Positions 36,922-47,453 of a stretch of DNA of 64,000 bases are shown piece after piece. The notes beneath the pieces are model-generated. The model was not told the DNA's origin and made no database searches. It saw only the letters and a program-made list of their open reading frames with translations. Source of the stretch: Eudorina sp. 2006-703-Eu-15 (taxonomy: Eukaryota; Chlorophyta; Chlorophyceae; Chlamydomonadales; Volvocaceae); the NCBI GenBank assembly GCA_003117195.1, contig BDSI01000056.1, forward strand, positions 593,467 to 657,466. The letters are read 5' to 3'. Positions within the stretch are counted from its first letter, which is position 1. The number at the start of each line of letters is the position of its first letter. The position numbers and the translations under genes were made by a program.

Positions 36922-39900
36922 CTACAACCCTCGTAGTTCAGTAAGTCCAGCACGGACACCGCGTGCGGAAGCGGACCCGGCCGAGCAGGCGGGGTGTAGG
37001 ACGTAGCACACAGTCAGGTCATGCCACAGGCACTCAGGGGGAGAGTCGACGTCCAGAGGAGCATGCAAGACAACACGCCCATTCACATTGCATAGGAACG
37101 GGTGTTGAGAGGGAACGGAACCCCAATTCCGAGGGGCCAGTCCCAGGGCGGCGAAGGAAGCGAGGCGGGCCCAAAAGTCAGCAGCCACCTCAACCGTGAT
37201 CGCCGCGAGACGCCCCTGCAGCAGGGGGGCACGCTGGTCCCACACATTGTACATGCGTTGGCGGCCGCGCTCCAGGGCCGCCAAGGCCGCCAGGGCCACG
37301 ACATCCCAGACTGGCGGATGCAAACCCGGTGGGCAGACCACAAGCCACAGGTGGTGCCGCTGAAGACCCGAACCGAGCCGCCCGATCGACGCCCCCAACG
37401 CCAGCCCTAACACCTCCCGCAGCGACTGCGCAACAGGGCAATCCCAGAAAAGGTGCCGCCGAACCCAGCACGATCCCGATCCCGAGATGGCCGCGCCACA
37501 GGGGCAGCAGGCCGCTGCACGGAGGCGCGGTCCGCCTGGCCGCGCCGCGCTGGCCGAAACAGCGGGGAAGCCCGCGACCCCATGCACCGCCAGCCGCCAG
37601 AGGGGCTCCTTGTGGCCGTTTTCCCACCGCAGGCGCCAAAGCCTGCGCAGGGTGCTGCGGAAGTCGGCCAGGGCGGATGGCGGCACCGGCAACTGCCCAT
37701 ATGCATCCGCAATATAAGCCAGGTGCCGGTCCGCCAGGTCCTGCAGGGAAGGGCCGAGCTGTAAGGCCGTGGCAGTCTTGACTGTGAGGCGCAGCAGTGG
37801 CACAGGAGGTCCGGCCGGTGGGCGCCACACAAACCCGCGAAGCAGCGCACGCCAGGCGTCCTGCTCGGTCGGGGCGGCGGCCGCACCCCGGAGGACCTCC
37901 CGGGCGGCCGCCACCCAGCTAGCGGGTAGGCGCTGCAGGAGGGCGCCCAAGTCGTCCAAAACCTGCACGCCCGAGATGTCCAGAGCCGCCCCCAGCTCGC
38001 TGTAGTCGAGGACACCGCGGAGGGCACAACGCCGGAGCTCCAGCGTACACCCCCGGAGAACACGGGGGGAGAGAGGACAACCCCGCTGCCGAGCGGCAGC
38101 GAGGCTACCGCGCGCGGCTGCCAGCGAACGCCAGCAGCGGAGCGCGGTCCCGATGGTGGTGAGACCCCGCAGGGCGAAGAGGACGGGGAAGTGGGCCTCC
38201 AGGCAGCGCCCGTCGGCCGCCCGGAGGGCGGGGTTGCCCCACAGGGGCGCACTGTAGCACCAGGGGCCCGCCATGGAGTCCGGGTGGAGCAGAGCCGGTG
38301 GGCCCAGGGGGGATAGGGCGCTGAGGAGGCGCCGGAAGGCGGGGCTGGCTGCCGGCGGCTCTACCCCCAGAACCAGGCCGTCATGTGGCGCGAGCAGGCA
38401 CAGAGGGTGTGACGCGGGGTGACATCGTCGGAGGAGGCGGAGGACCAGCGCCGGCCAGGGGGGGTCCGCCGGGAGGAGGCCCGAGGCGCCCAGGACACAG
38501 CGCACCGCCGCCATCGCGTGACGAGCCTGAACATGGGCCTGCAGCGGGAGGAGGCCGAACCCTCCGAGCGCCGGCGGTAGGGCCAGCGTGTCGAGGCCCA
38601 CACCCGGGAGCCGCGAGTGGGGATTCACGGCGTGCAGGCTGGGAGGTACGGCGCGGCCGACCACGGCCGCGACAGAGGCTTGCAGACGCTCCACCACCGC
38701 GCGGGCCGGGAGGCCCTGGAATTCGAGGTGGTAGAGGGCCTTGCTGAGGGCATAGCCCGAAGCGGCGGCGGCGCGGCCAAAGGTAGACAGGGGGAGGCGG
38801 GCCACGCATTCCAGGGCGGCGAGGACCCCGGTGAATTCCACAGGCGGCACCATAGTGTCATTGCGGAAGCAGACCCCCAGGGTCCGGGCCTGTTCCACCG
38901 TGCGGGGTTGCATCGGCGCTACTGCCACCGCCGACGGCGCCGCCGCCACGGCAGGGGCTGGGGCGGCGGTCGGGCCGGGGCTGGCGGCGGCAGCAGGGGC
39001 GGCAGGTGACGGCGGGGCCCCACGGCGGAGGAGTGCCGAAAAGGTGGTGGCGATGGCGGCCGGGAGACGACGGAGGGCGGCCAGGAGCGCCACGGCGGCG
39101 GCAGGGGGCGGGGGGGAGGGGGAGGCAGCTGCCGAGGACTCCGGTAGCGCCACGCCAGGGGCCGGTGCGGCGGAGGGAGGCGCTGCGGCGGCAGCCCCCG
39201 CCGGTGGGGCGGGGGTGCCGACATGAAGGAGCTCGACCTTGCCCAGGTTGAGCCGCTGCCCAGACGCAAGCCGAAAGACATCCATGACCGCCAAGAAGTC
39301 AGGGAGCTGAGTGGCGAGGGCCAGCAGCGGGGTGCAGTCGTTGGCGTACTGGGACGCCGTGACACGGCGGCTGCCGAAGCACAGGCCAACACCCCGGGAC
39401 TTCAGCCACGCGAGGAGGGCCTGCCCGACCGCTAGGTAGAGCAGGGGTGCGAGGGGGCAGCCCTGGCGGACTCCCGACGTGATGGGCACGCGCTGGGAGC
39501 GATGTCCGTTGACCACTGCTGTGGCCCCCGTGGCGGTGTGGAGTCGCTGCACCCACCGTAGGAAGCCCGGGCCGACCCCCAAGGCCGCCAGGCAGTCCAG
39601 CAGGAAGCCGCGGTCCACCGTGTCGTACGCCTTGTAGAAGTCGAGGAAGACTGCCAGCGCGGCGCGCTGCTCCGCCCGCAGGAGCTCGGGGAGGAGCTGC
39701 AGGAGCCACACGTTGTCAGCAATGCGGCGGGACCGAAGGAAGGCTGTTTGCTCGGCGTCAATTGTGGCATCGAACACGGGGAGGAGACGGCGCGCCAACA
39801 CCCGTGCGAGGGTACGGTAGTCCGTGTCCAGCAGCGTGATGGGGCGGTAGTTGGCTGGGCACGTGGGGTCACCCGACTTCGGGATGGAGGAGATGACCCC

Positions 39901-41571
39901 ATCCAGGAACCCGGCAGGCACATCCCCCGTACAGCCGATCGCCGTGAACACCCGGGCAAGCAGCGGTGCGAAGACGTCCGGGAAGGCCTGGTAGAGTTCC
40001 GCTGGAATGCCATCCGCCCCCGGGGAGCGGCCAGGGGCCGTGGCGGCGAGAGCGGCGGAGACCTCAGCGCTGGACACCTCCGGCCGCCCCAGAGCGGGGA
40101 GGCTGTCTTCAGGGCAGCGCCGGCTGAGCGCCCGAAGGGCAGCGAGAACCTGGTGGCGCGCGGTGGTCGCCGCCGCAGTGCTTGCGGCGGGCGTGCAGAT
40201 CCCCTGCCAGAAGGAGGCCATGACCTGCGGCATGGTTTGCGGGTCGGAGGTAACCCCCCCGAGGGGCGGCGCAGACCTGAGATCCAGCGGCGCGACGCAG
40301 GCGGCCGGAGGAGGGCTGTGAGGGCTGGGCACGGGCGCTCCCCCGTGCGCAGCCACGCGTGCCGCGAGCGGCGGGCGCAAGGACCCGCCGCCCGGAGTGA
40401 GGCCACCGCGGCAGCAGAGCGGGCGGAGACAGCGCGGGGGCGGCGGCGGCATCCCCCGCCTCGACCGCGGCCATGGCAGCAGCGGCAGCGGCCCGGGCGT
40501 CGACCTCCTCGCGGGCGGCGGACAGCCTGAGGAAGCGGGCCAGACGGTTGAGCCGGGAGGCGGAGGGCAGCAGCGCCCGCTTGAAGGCGGGCCACCAGCG
40601 CAGGAGGCCAGCAGCGTCCGCAGGGGCCGAATCGGTGGTCTGCCGCAGCCAAGTCCGGAACTGCTCCACCAGGTCCGGATGGTCCAGGAAATGCAGCCGA
40701 AGGCGGGGGAGCCCGGGGCCAGGGGGTTGGGCATCCGGGGCGGCGGCCAGGGACGCGACCACCAGGCGGTGATCGGAGGGGAGCCCGCAGCCCACCTCGC
40801 ACGAGCGGAGGTACTCAGCGGCACACGGAGAAACCACCACCCGATCCAGCCGCGAGGCGCCCCGCGCGTGGAAGAAGGTGAAGCTCCGCTGGGCCGGGTG
40901 GAGGTGGCGGTAGCTGTCGACAAAGCCCGGGCAAGCAGCGGCGAAGCGGCGGGCCGTCGGGGCATCACAGCTGCGGGTTGAGCCCGAGGTGTCCAGGCTG
41001 GGCTCCACGACGAAGTTGAAGTCCGCAGCCCAGACGTGCATGCCGCCCGCGGCCGCCAGCGGCTGCAGGTACTGGTCAATGAAGGCGCGCTGGAGGGCGG
41101 GGTCCGCGGAGGGGAGGTATGCGGAGGCCAACGTGAACTGGTGGCCACCCCAACTGACAGGAAGGTAGAGGAGGCGGCCAGGCGCTGCAGCAACGGGGGC
41201 CGGAGCGCCAGTGGGGAAGGAACACGAGCCCGCTGCGAGAAGTCGAGAGCGGACAAGGATGGCAACCCCCCCGCATGGGCGACCGCGGTCCGAGACCGTG
41301 GCGGGGCACCACCAAGAAGACCAGTCATCGAACCGTTCCTGGCGACAGATCGTGGTGAGCCGGGTCGACGCCAGCGGGACGTCGGTGTCGGTAACATGGG
41401 TCTCCTGGAGGCAGACGATGTCAAGGCCCTGACGTTCCCAGCACCGCATGAGGGCAGGGAGGCGCGCGTCGGCGCCATGCTCCGCCGACCCCAGCAGGCC
41501 GCGCACATTGTGGGAGCCCACCCGCAGCGGGGGCGGGCCCGCGGGCGGGCGGCCAGCCGCGGCCGCCCCAT
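36922..41571 (-). pseudogene. LINE ORF2: AP endonuclease and reverse transcriptase, frameshifted
   Basis: The ATG at 41571 overlaps the ORF1 stop (TAATG). The AP-type endonuclease is read in another frame (about 41600-40440) with its residues present: SHNVRG, LQETHV, ADFNFVVEPSLD, LDRVVVS, SDHRLV. Near 40440 the frame returns to that of the start codon. Reverse transcriptase follows: GRSPGADGIPAELYQ, IPKSGDPTCPANYRPITLL, AVFLDFYKAYDTVDRGF, GVRQGCPLAPLLY, then YAND instead of the usual YADD at 39337-39348. The C-terminus has CCPCG...RRHLFWDCPVA, the Cys/His segment typical of plant and algal L1 elements. Two compensating frameshifts and the Asp-to-Asn change argue that this copy is dead. Confidence 0.88.
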
Positions 41572-43186
41572 TACGCCGACATGTCCGCCTCCCCATCGAC
41601 GCCGGCAGGGGGGAGGGCGAGGGTGGCGAAGGAGTTGCGGTCGGAGGGCGGCGGTGCCCGCGGCGCCGGCGGGCTGGCCGCCCGGCTGCGCGGCTGGTTC
41701 CGCGCGCGAGAAGCACTGCGGGACCGGCCCGACCGCCCGGCCGGGCGGAAGCCGTCCGCGTCGGGGTCAGGGGTCAGCCGCTTGCGGCCGGGCAGCACAG
41801 GCGGGTCGAGCGGACCCGGCGGGAGTGCAGTAGGCGCCACCAGCTGCGGCGGGGCAGGCAGAGCCAGCAGCGCCGGAGCGGGCGCCAACGGAAACGCCAG
41901 GGCACCGGCCATAGGCGGCGGTGCCGTGGGGGCCACCAGGGCCGCTGAGGCCGGCGGGGCGTCCGGAGCCGGCGGGGAAGGTGGCGCGTCCGGAACCGGT
42001 GGGGCGGGCGGGGCGTCCGGAGCCCGCGGGGCGGCCGGGGCGCCCAGGGCCGGCGGAGAGGGCGGGGCGCCCGGGGCCGGCGGAGAGGGCGGGGGCGGCG
42101 GGGCCGGCCGGGCCGCGGAAGCCGCCGGGACGCCGCCCGGAGGCGGGGAGGCCGAGGGGCCGGGGGGCGGCGGAGGAGCAGCCGTAGCCCGGGCTACATC
42201 CGGGCCAACCCCCACCGCGGTCGCACCGGCGGCAGGCCCACCAGTGTTGCCAACCGCCAAGGCGCCACCCGAGGACCCGCCGGCGGCCGCCGCGGGGGCG
42301 GCCAAGCCGGCAGACGGGGCGGCGCCAGCGATCGGCGCGGCGGGCCCGCCAGCCGACCCCCCAGGCACGCCGGCCGGGGGGGCGCCTTGCCAGGCGGAGC
42401 CAGCCGGGGAGCGAACGCACGCCAGCGCGAGGGCGTGCTCCCGCCGGTACTGGTCGTAGTCCAGCGTGCGGACAAGCAGCACGCCGCCGTCGGGGCCAGG
42501 GACGCGGAGCTGGAAGGTCTCCTGCATCGGAAGGGGCGAGGAGCCCGGGAAGACCCGAACCAGGAAAGCGTGCGCCGAGCGAAGACGGGCCAGCGGGCTG
42601 GGTTCCGTGTAGCCGTCCACGGAGACGATCTGGAGGCCGTCGAACCAGGCCGCGAACTGGGCGCGCACGTGGGGCGCCGCGGTTCCGGCGGGCCGGCCCG
42701 TTGTGAGAGGCAGCGGCGCGCAGGGCCCCCGCCCTCGGGGGCCTCATCGGCGCCGAAGACCACCCACCGCAGGCCCGGGAAGTTGGCAGCAGGCGGGTCA
42801 GTGAGGATGGCCCCGTCCGGACCGCAGAGCGCCCGGAATGCGGGAAGAAGGCGCGCGTGGACGTCCACCTCGACATGAAGAGTGGACATACCGCGCACGA
42901 CCTCGAGGCGAAGCTGGCTGCCCCAGCCCGGCTCGGGAAGGCCCTCACGCCGGGCCATGTCTTTCAGCGGCGAAATTTTACTTCCAACAGCTGCAAGAAT
43001 GCGTCCGCGAATACGGGCGAGGTCCACGACTTTGACGTCTGATGCGACTGCATCGAGGCGAACGCGCCGCACGCCGCTGTTGCGCAGCGCGGTCGTGATG
43101 TTGGGCAATAAGGGTTGAACTTCTATCAAGGGAACGCTCGGCCGGGCCCGGCCGCGAGGCGGGCGCGGCTGATGTGCAGCGGCCAT
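41571..43186 (-). pseudogene. LINE ORF1 (nucleic-acid-binding-type protein), frameshifted
   Basis: Starts MAAAHQPRPPRGRARPSVPL at 43186, only about 31 bases from the element's 5' end. The first part has a folded-looking segment (VRRVRLDAVASDVKVVDLAR, HVEVDVHARLLPAFRAL, WVVFGADEAPEGGG). Near 42725, in a G/C run, the frame shifts by one base and resumes as VRAQFAAWFDGLQIVSVDGY and FQLRVPGPDGGVLLVRTLDY. A long Ala/Pro/Gly-rich low-complexity tract and a basic tail (GRSGRSRSASRARNQPRSR) follow, ending with TAA at 41571. ORF1 of such elements binds the element RNA; no zinc knuckle is visible here. Whether the shift is a mutation or a sequencing error in GC-rich DNA cannot be told. Confidence 0.75.
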
Positions 43187-43217
43187 GGTGAATCACATGA
43201 GGATACTATGGGCGTTC

Positions 43218-43232
43218 TGTAGGATTCACGGT
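43218..43232 (+). repeat. Target-site duplication, right copy (15 bp)
   Basis: Second copy of TGTAGGATTCACGGT, next to the 5' end of the LINE (minus strand). It lies inside the RNase H frame of the older element. Confidence 0.85.
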
Positions 43233-44432
43233 GTTCTTCACTGACAACAGGAGTTGTAGAGCCTGTCGTATAGCCGATGATTCGCAGCGGAGGATGCTGG
43301 CGAGGACCGTGCCGACCGCACTGCTTTCATCAATGTAAGTGATTACTTCGTTATTTTGATTGTATATCGCTGCACCCATATGAATGCCGCCACTGTTTTC
43401 ATCTCGTTTCACAGATACATCGGCAAAGAGCGGCCCATGTGCTAGAGTAATCTTCGGCAGATAGCGGGTTTTCAGCTCCGAGTACGGATTTTCGAGCCCG
43501 CTGGTGTGGACTGGGATCGTAAAATTCATGGGCTCCACGTTGGGCGGATGGAATTTTCAATAAAATGCAGCCGGCGTCGGAGCCATCGCGGGTAGGTGAG
43601 GGTGTTGCCCTCGGCCCATCGTGGCTTCTCGTTTGTGACCCTTTCGAAGAGAGCCGTAAAGGCGTCACTACAAGCCTTGTTGTAGATCAGGCGGCCGGCG
43701 TGTTTTGCTACAAGCACCAGGTGCAGGCCCCCCTGGTAAGCCGGGCGCGTCTCACTGAGGCCCTGCTCTGCCATCATTTTCGTCTCGGCTGCGGAGCATC
43801 CTGCGTCGTAAATTTTGTGCGCCAGGGGGTGGCTTAGCCATGCCTGGTAGGGTGCGGTCTTGCTTCACGGCAGGGCGAGCACTGCAATGAGCGGCACAGG
43901 GTTGTCCAGCACGGCCTCGGCTGATCGCAGTGCCCAGGCCATTGCTTTTCCACCGTCGTCCGAACCCGGAGGGGGGTACAAGGCAGCGACCCGTGAAGAT
44001 CTTTGAGTATGCATCGTATTCGGCTCCGAAGAGCTGGTCCTCCTTTTGAGATGTAAAGTAGCGCGTGCACGTGGCTGACGTGTTCAGGGGTGAGGCAAAG
44101 CACTCGGTCGCGATGCCAAGCCCATCGGTGAGTGCTTGAGCCAGCGGTTCTCCAAGGCAGTGTTCATAGTCTTCACGAATTGTGTTGCCTCGCAATTTGC
44201 TTTTCCGCTCCTCGTACCGCAGGATTAATTGTGCAACGTCCGCGGCAAACCCTCCGCAGAATTCATGGTGGAGGGATCGGTGCTGGATGGCATCTCGATG
44301 TCCCCAAACCCCCATAGCTTTGAGGTCCCCCGCCTTAGTTGTCGAAGGCGCTTTGGGCACCGCACCACACCACACCGTCAGGCGTGGAGAGCAGCCGCTG
44401 CTGGTCCGGCCGGTGGGTTTGCACATGTTCAT
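43218..44432 (-). pseudogene. Decayed element: PCIF1/CAPAM-like adenine methyltransferase and start of RNase H
   Basis: On the minus strand, frames covering about 44330-43530 read LGIATECFASPLN, then a Tyr/Phe segment, LFGAEYDAYSKIFTGRCLVP and, after a one-base shift, AVLDNPVPLIAVLALP. This order resembles the PCIF1 (cap-proximal adenosine N6-methyltransferase) catalytic domain, where ECFASPLN and an NPPF tetrapeptide are diagnostic; here NPPF is replaced by VPPS. A second frame (43777-43526) continues it. RNase H begins at about 43530: PLFADVSVKRDENSG with the first Asp, GAAIYNQNNEV, and LRCESSAIRQALQLL with the Glu, and is cut by the LINE. Multiple shifts and stops make it a pseudogene. The family assignment is from memory of the motif pattern. 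Confidence 0.55.
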
Positions 44433-46111
44433 ATCTAGCCTCGAGGATTTTCAGCCGGGTTACATCTAGCGTTCCTACTCAGTGTCCTGTCGGGTTGTAC
44501 ACCCTGGCGTGATCTCGTCCCAGGGGATCCATTGCCGCGGGTTCTGCAGCCTGCCGTGAGATGCCAATATGTATGTGGTAAGCTCCGGTTGGATGGACGT
44601 CCACGTCTGGGTTGCAGATTTGAGTGCTGATCCGCGTGTGGGCAAGGATTTGGCGTTTGGTGGCGCTGGCGTCCCGGTTACGGTGGCGCCATCATCCTTG
44701 TCGCTGCTCGTTGGTCAGGTGGGTATCACGGGGTGCGGGGGCGGCGAGTGTGGGACCGGTCCGTGAGTTGTATCGTTCGAGTAGCTGCACCCAGTTGGCA
44801 TGTAGGGTTTCCATCTTCCATGCGGGTTCTTCCGTGTGTTTCCATGTGATCGCATGCAGGAAGCTCCCACACCCATATCATCGCGCTGTGGACTTGTTGT
44901 GGAGGGCGTGATAGTTCATGGCCGCGTAGGTGGCTGCCGTGACAATTATGGGCTCCCATTCCACCTCGTAGTATTCGGAGTGCGTTTCGTTCCGTTTCCT
45001 CTTTCCTTGTTGGGTTGCAATTTCAGACTTTGTTTGTTTCCTTTTTCCCTGTGCACTCATCTTTTCCCGCTTCCGGATCAGTCCCCCAGTGACGCTGCAC
45101 ACGACTTCCAAATCATTCTACATGTTATACAACAGCAGTTTGTTGCGAGGTCACATCCCTGTCTCCCGAGGCTGTGCGGGAGGGTGCTCCGTAGAGTGCA
45201 GCCATGCGTGCTCTCCGCCATTGCGGATGCGGATGGTGCCCTACTCCGCAGCCCTGCCTTCACGCTCGGGTTCTTGGGGGCACGGGACATTCCTCGCAAC
45301 TGCCATTCGTTTCAATCATGCGCACGCCTCCGGAATTCCGTTCCGGCCAGGCTGGTCAGGCCCTCTGGTATGCGGGTGGTCATTTCGCCGTTGTCTGCAT
45401 GATGTGCATAAGTAAGTATGTGTTGTTCCCGGGGCAGGGGCGCCCCTTCGGCGAGCTGGGCCATTTTCCGTGTTAGCGTGTGGTCAGGTCGTTACTTGTA
45501 ATCCCGCCTCATCCCCGCGGGGGGCAAGGGGCAAGTTGGTGGGTAGCTCCCACATCCCGGATGTTGGCACTATGGACCAGAGGGCCAATCATTCGGAAGC
45601 ACAGGCCCAGTCCGGTGGCTCTGAATCATATTGTGCTATGGATGGCTGCCGTGTCCGCCTTGAGCTGCTTGTTGTCGCATCTTGTATGCTCATCAATGTA
45701 TCGATATCGTTGTTGGCCATCGCGCCTTTACCCAGTTTTCCTCCGTCGTGTCAGCGGTTCTCCCATTTCTGTGTCGGAGTGTATCAAGTCCTTGCCGTCC
45801 CCTTGTGTTCCTCCCCTTTCCAATTCAGGGCTGGCTCTCGTGGGTACAGACTGGGCCAGGTCGGGCGGCTCTGCATGAGGCTGGGCACCTGTCTGCGATG
45901 GGATCTTCTCTTTGAGGGAGGCGCTGATGTCAGATTGCCGCATCGGTGGAGGAATTACGTCGCGGCGCTGCACTAGCAGATGACGGAGGTTGGACCGGAT
46001 CCTGCGCGTATCCCGGGGGAGGGGTTTCACGCAACGATACTGCATGGCTCTATGTGCATATGCTGGAGGGTCCTGTTGTGGGCTGAGGTAGAGGCTGAGG
46101 TAGGGTAGGGT
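44433..46111. other. Probable 5' remains of the decayed element, unresolved
   Basis: Frames are short and broken on both strands. The minus strand at 45060-44880 reads a Lys-rich start, then SEYYEVEWEPIIVTAATY, and after a shift ETLHANWVQLLERYNSR; YEVEWEP followed by a helix faintly resembles a chromodomain. No reverse transcriptase or integrase motif could be found. I infer older element sequence, without firm boundaries. Confidence 0.35.
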
Positions 46112-46913
46112 AGCCCCGAAACCAACCTGCAGTACGCCGCCAACGGCACCGCATCTGCATTATTAGACGCCTCTGCACTACCACACCGTTTGTCAAGCAG
46201 ATATCAAAAAGCAAGCTTGAACATTCTTGTTTTGCCGTGAAAGTGTAGTTGTTCAGTCCGTCGGCAAGCATGCAGCCCTTCAGTTTCACGCCCGCAGCAG
46301 ACGTGAACCTCTAAACGTTTGCCATCAATAGTTACATAGCAAATATAAGGCAAAAGCAGGGTGCGAAAAAGCCGTGGTGAGACCCGGACCTTGGCCATCG
46401 GAACTGGAGAACTCGTTGGCACTCGGTATGCTATCTCTTTGCATCTTGAAACTTGGATTCAATACATGTTGTTGAATTGTATTCATCTGGAAGGACAGAA
46501 AGGCAAACCTTGATGCTGGTGGCATCTTGATGTTCAAACATTAGAACACGATGGAAGTTCAATTTAGCACGCGCCGCCCATTCCTAATCCAAGTATTCAA
46601 CATGCGGCACCTGTTGCAACAAATATGAGCGCAAGAGGCGTTGGTTTGACGTTAGCCCGGGTCCATGGAGACCGCGGAGCTTTACTTTGACCGTTTGTGC
46701 GCATAAAATTTTTGTCAGCCAAACCAAAGATACCTCGCAATAGAGGACAATTAATATGACAAACCTTGCGAATTAGTTTAGCGGATACTGAACGTTGGGC
46801 CGTTACCCACGGCGCACGGCGGACACACGGACAGGATTGGGCGGACACACGGACAGGAGCAATCCGTGGGGGCGGGGCCCCCCGAACGCGCTTCGCGCTG
46901 GGGCCCGCCCAAA
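46112..46913 (+). mobile_element. Dispersed repeat, copy B (about 800 bp)
   Basis: Same sequence and orientation as 20549-21338, with small indels and a shorter CGGACACA array. Shared landmarks include CTCTGCACTACCACA, the segment CATCAATAGTTACATAGCAA, GAGACCGCGGAGCTTTAC and the terminal palindrome GGGGCGGGGCCCCCCGAACG with GCGCTTCGCGC. The flanks differ completely from copy A. No coding capacity is seen. Confidence 0.8.
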
Positions 46914-47453
46914 GATTTTATCCTCCATACGCCAGGGCAGCCGTATTCCTAAGTGGGGTGAGGGCTGGGACAGTTGATCTCGATGTTGATGTGCGGGCCA
47001 GACTCGCAGACTTGTTGAGCACTCACGTTGACCAAAAGTATGACTAGCCTTGCACAGCTGCCGATAGGGGCGGTTCTCGTTCCATTTGTAATATTCACGT
47101 TCAAAGCCAGAATGTTGCGATGTTGTGTCTCATATCTCAGCCCATTTGCATAACGGAAGTGTCACTGTCACACTCGTGAAATGATACAGTCGGCTGCCTT
47201 CACAGAAGGCAAGCCACCCATGCACACCGCTGCCCAAGTACCAGTTAGAAGAATGCACACTGCCAAGGAATGAACAAAAACCAGCGAGCCGTGTGCGCTA
47301 TCGTACAGGCCGTGCAGCGCGCCATCCACACCAGCTCCTCAGTCCCTGCCTACGCTTCCCCCCCCCCCCCGAAAAGCTCACGGTGTGAATGGCAGCTGCG
47401 CTCACTGCGATCCAGAGTAGTTCCAGCACGAGCTCCCTCCCCTGTGAGCGCAA
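46914..47453. other. Intergenic; downstream region of the small membrane-protein gene
   Basis: About 540 bases holding the 3' UTR of the minus-strand gene that ends at 47454. A C run (CCCCCCCCCCCC) lies near 47360. No TGTAA is visible on the transcribed strand. Nothing else is recognised. Confidence 0.4.

Larger units (their letters stand above)
36523..43217 (-). mobile_element. Complete but mutated L1-type LINE (6,695 bp)
   Basis: Non-LTR retrotransposon reading on the minus strand, flanked by a 15-bp target duplication. Order on the transcribed strand: a very short 5' UTR of about 31 bases, ORF1 (43186-41571), ORF2 (41571-36922) with AP endonuclease, reverse transcriptase and a C-terminal Cys/His segment, then about 400 bases of 3' UTR ending TTGTAA at the duplication. 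The ORFs touch through a TAATG overlap. Frameshifts interrupt both ORFs and the reverse transcriptase active site is altered, so this copy is probably immobile. It is inserted in the RNase H region of an older element on the same strand. Confidence 0.93.
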
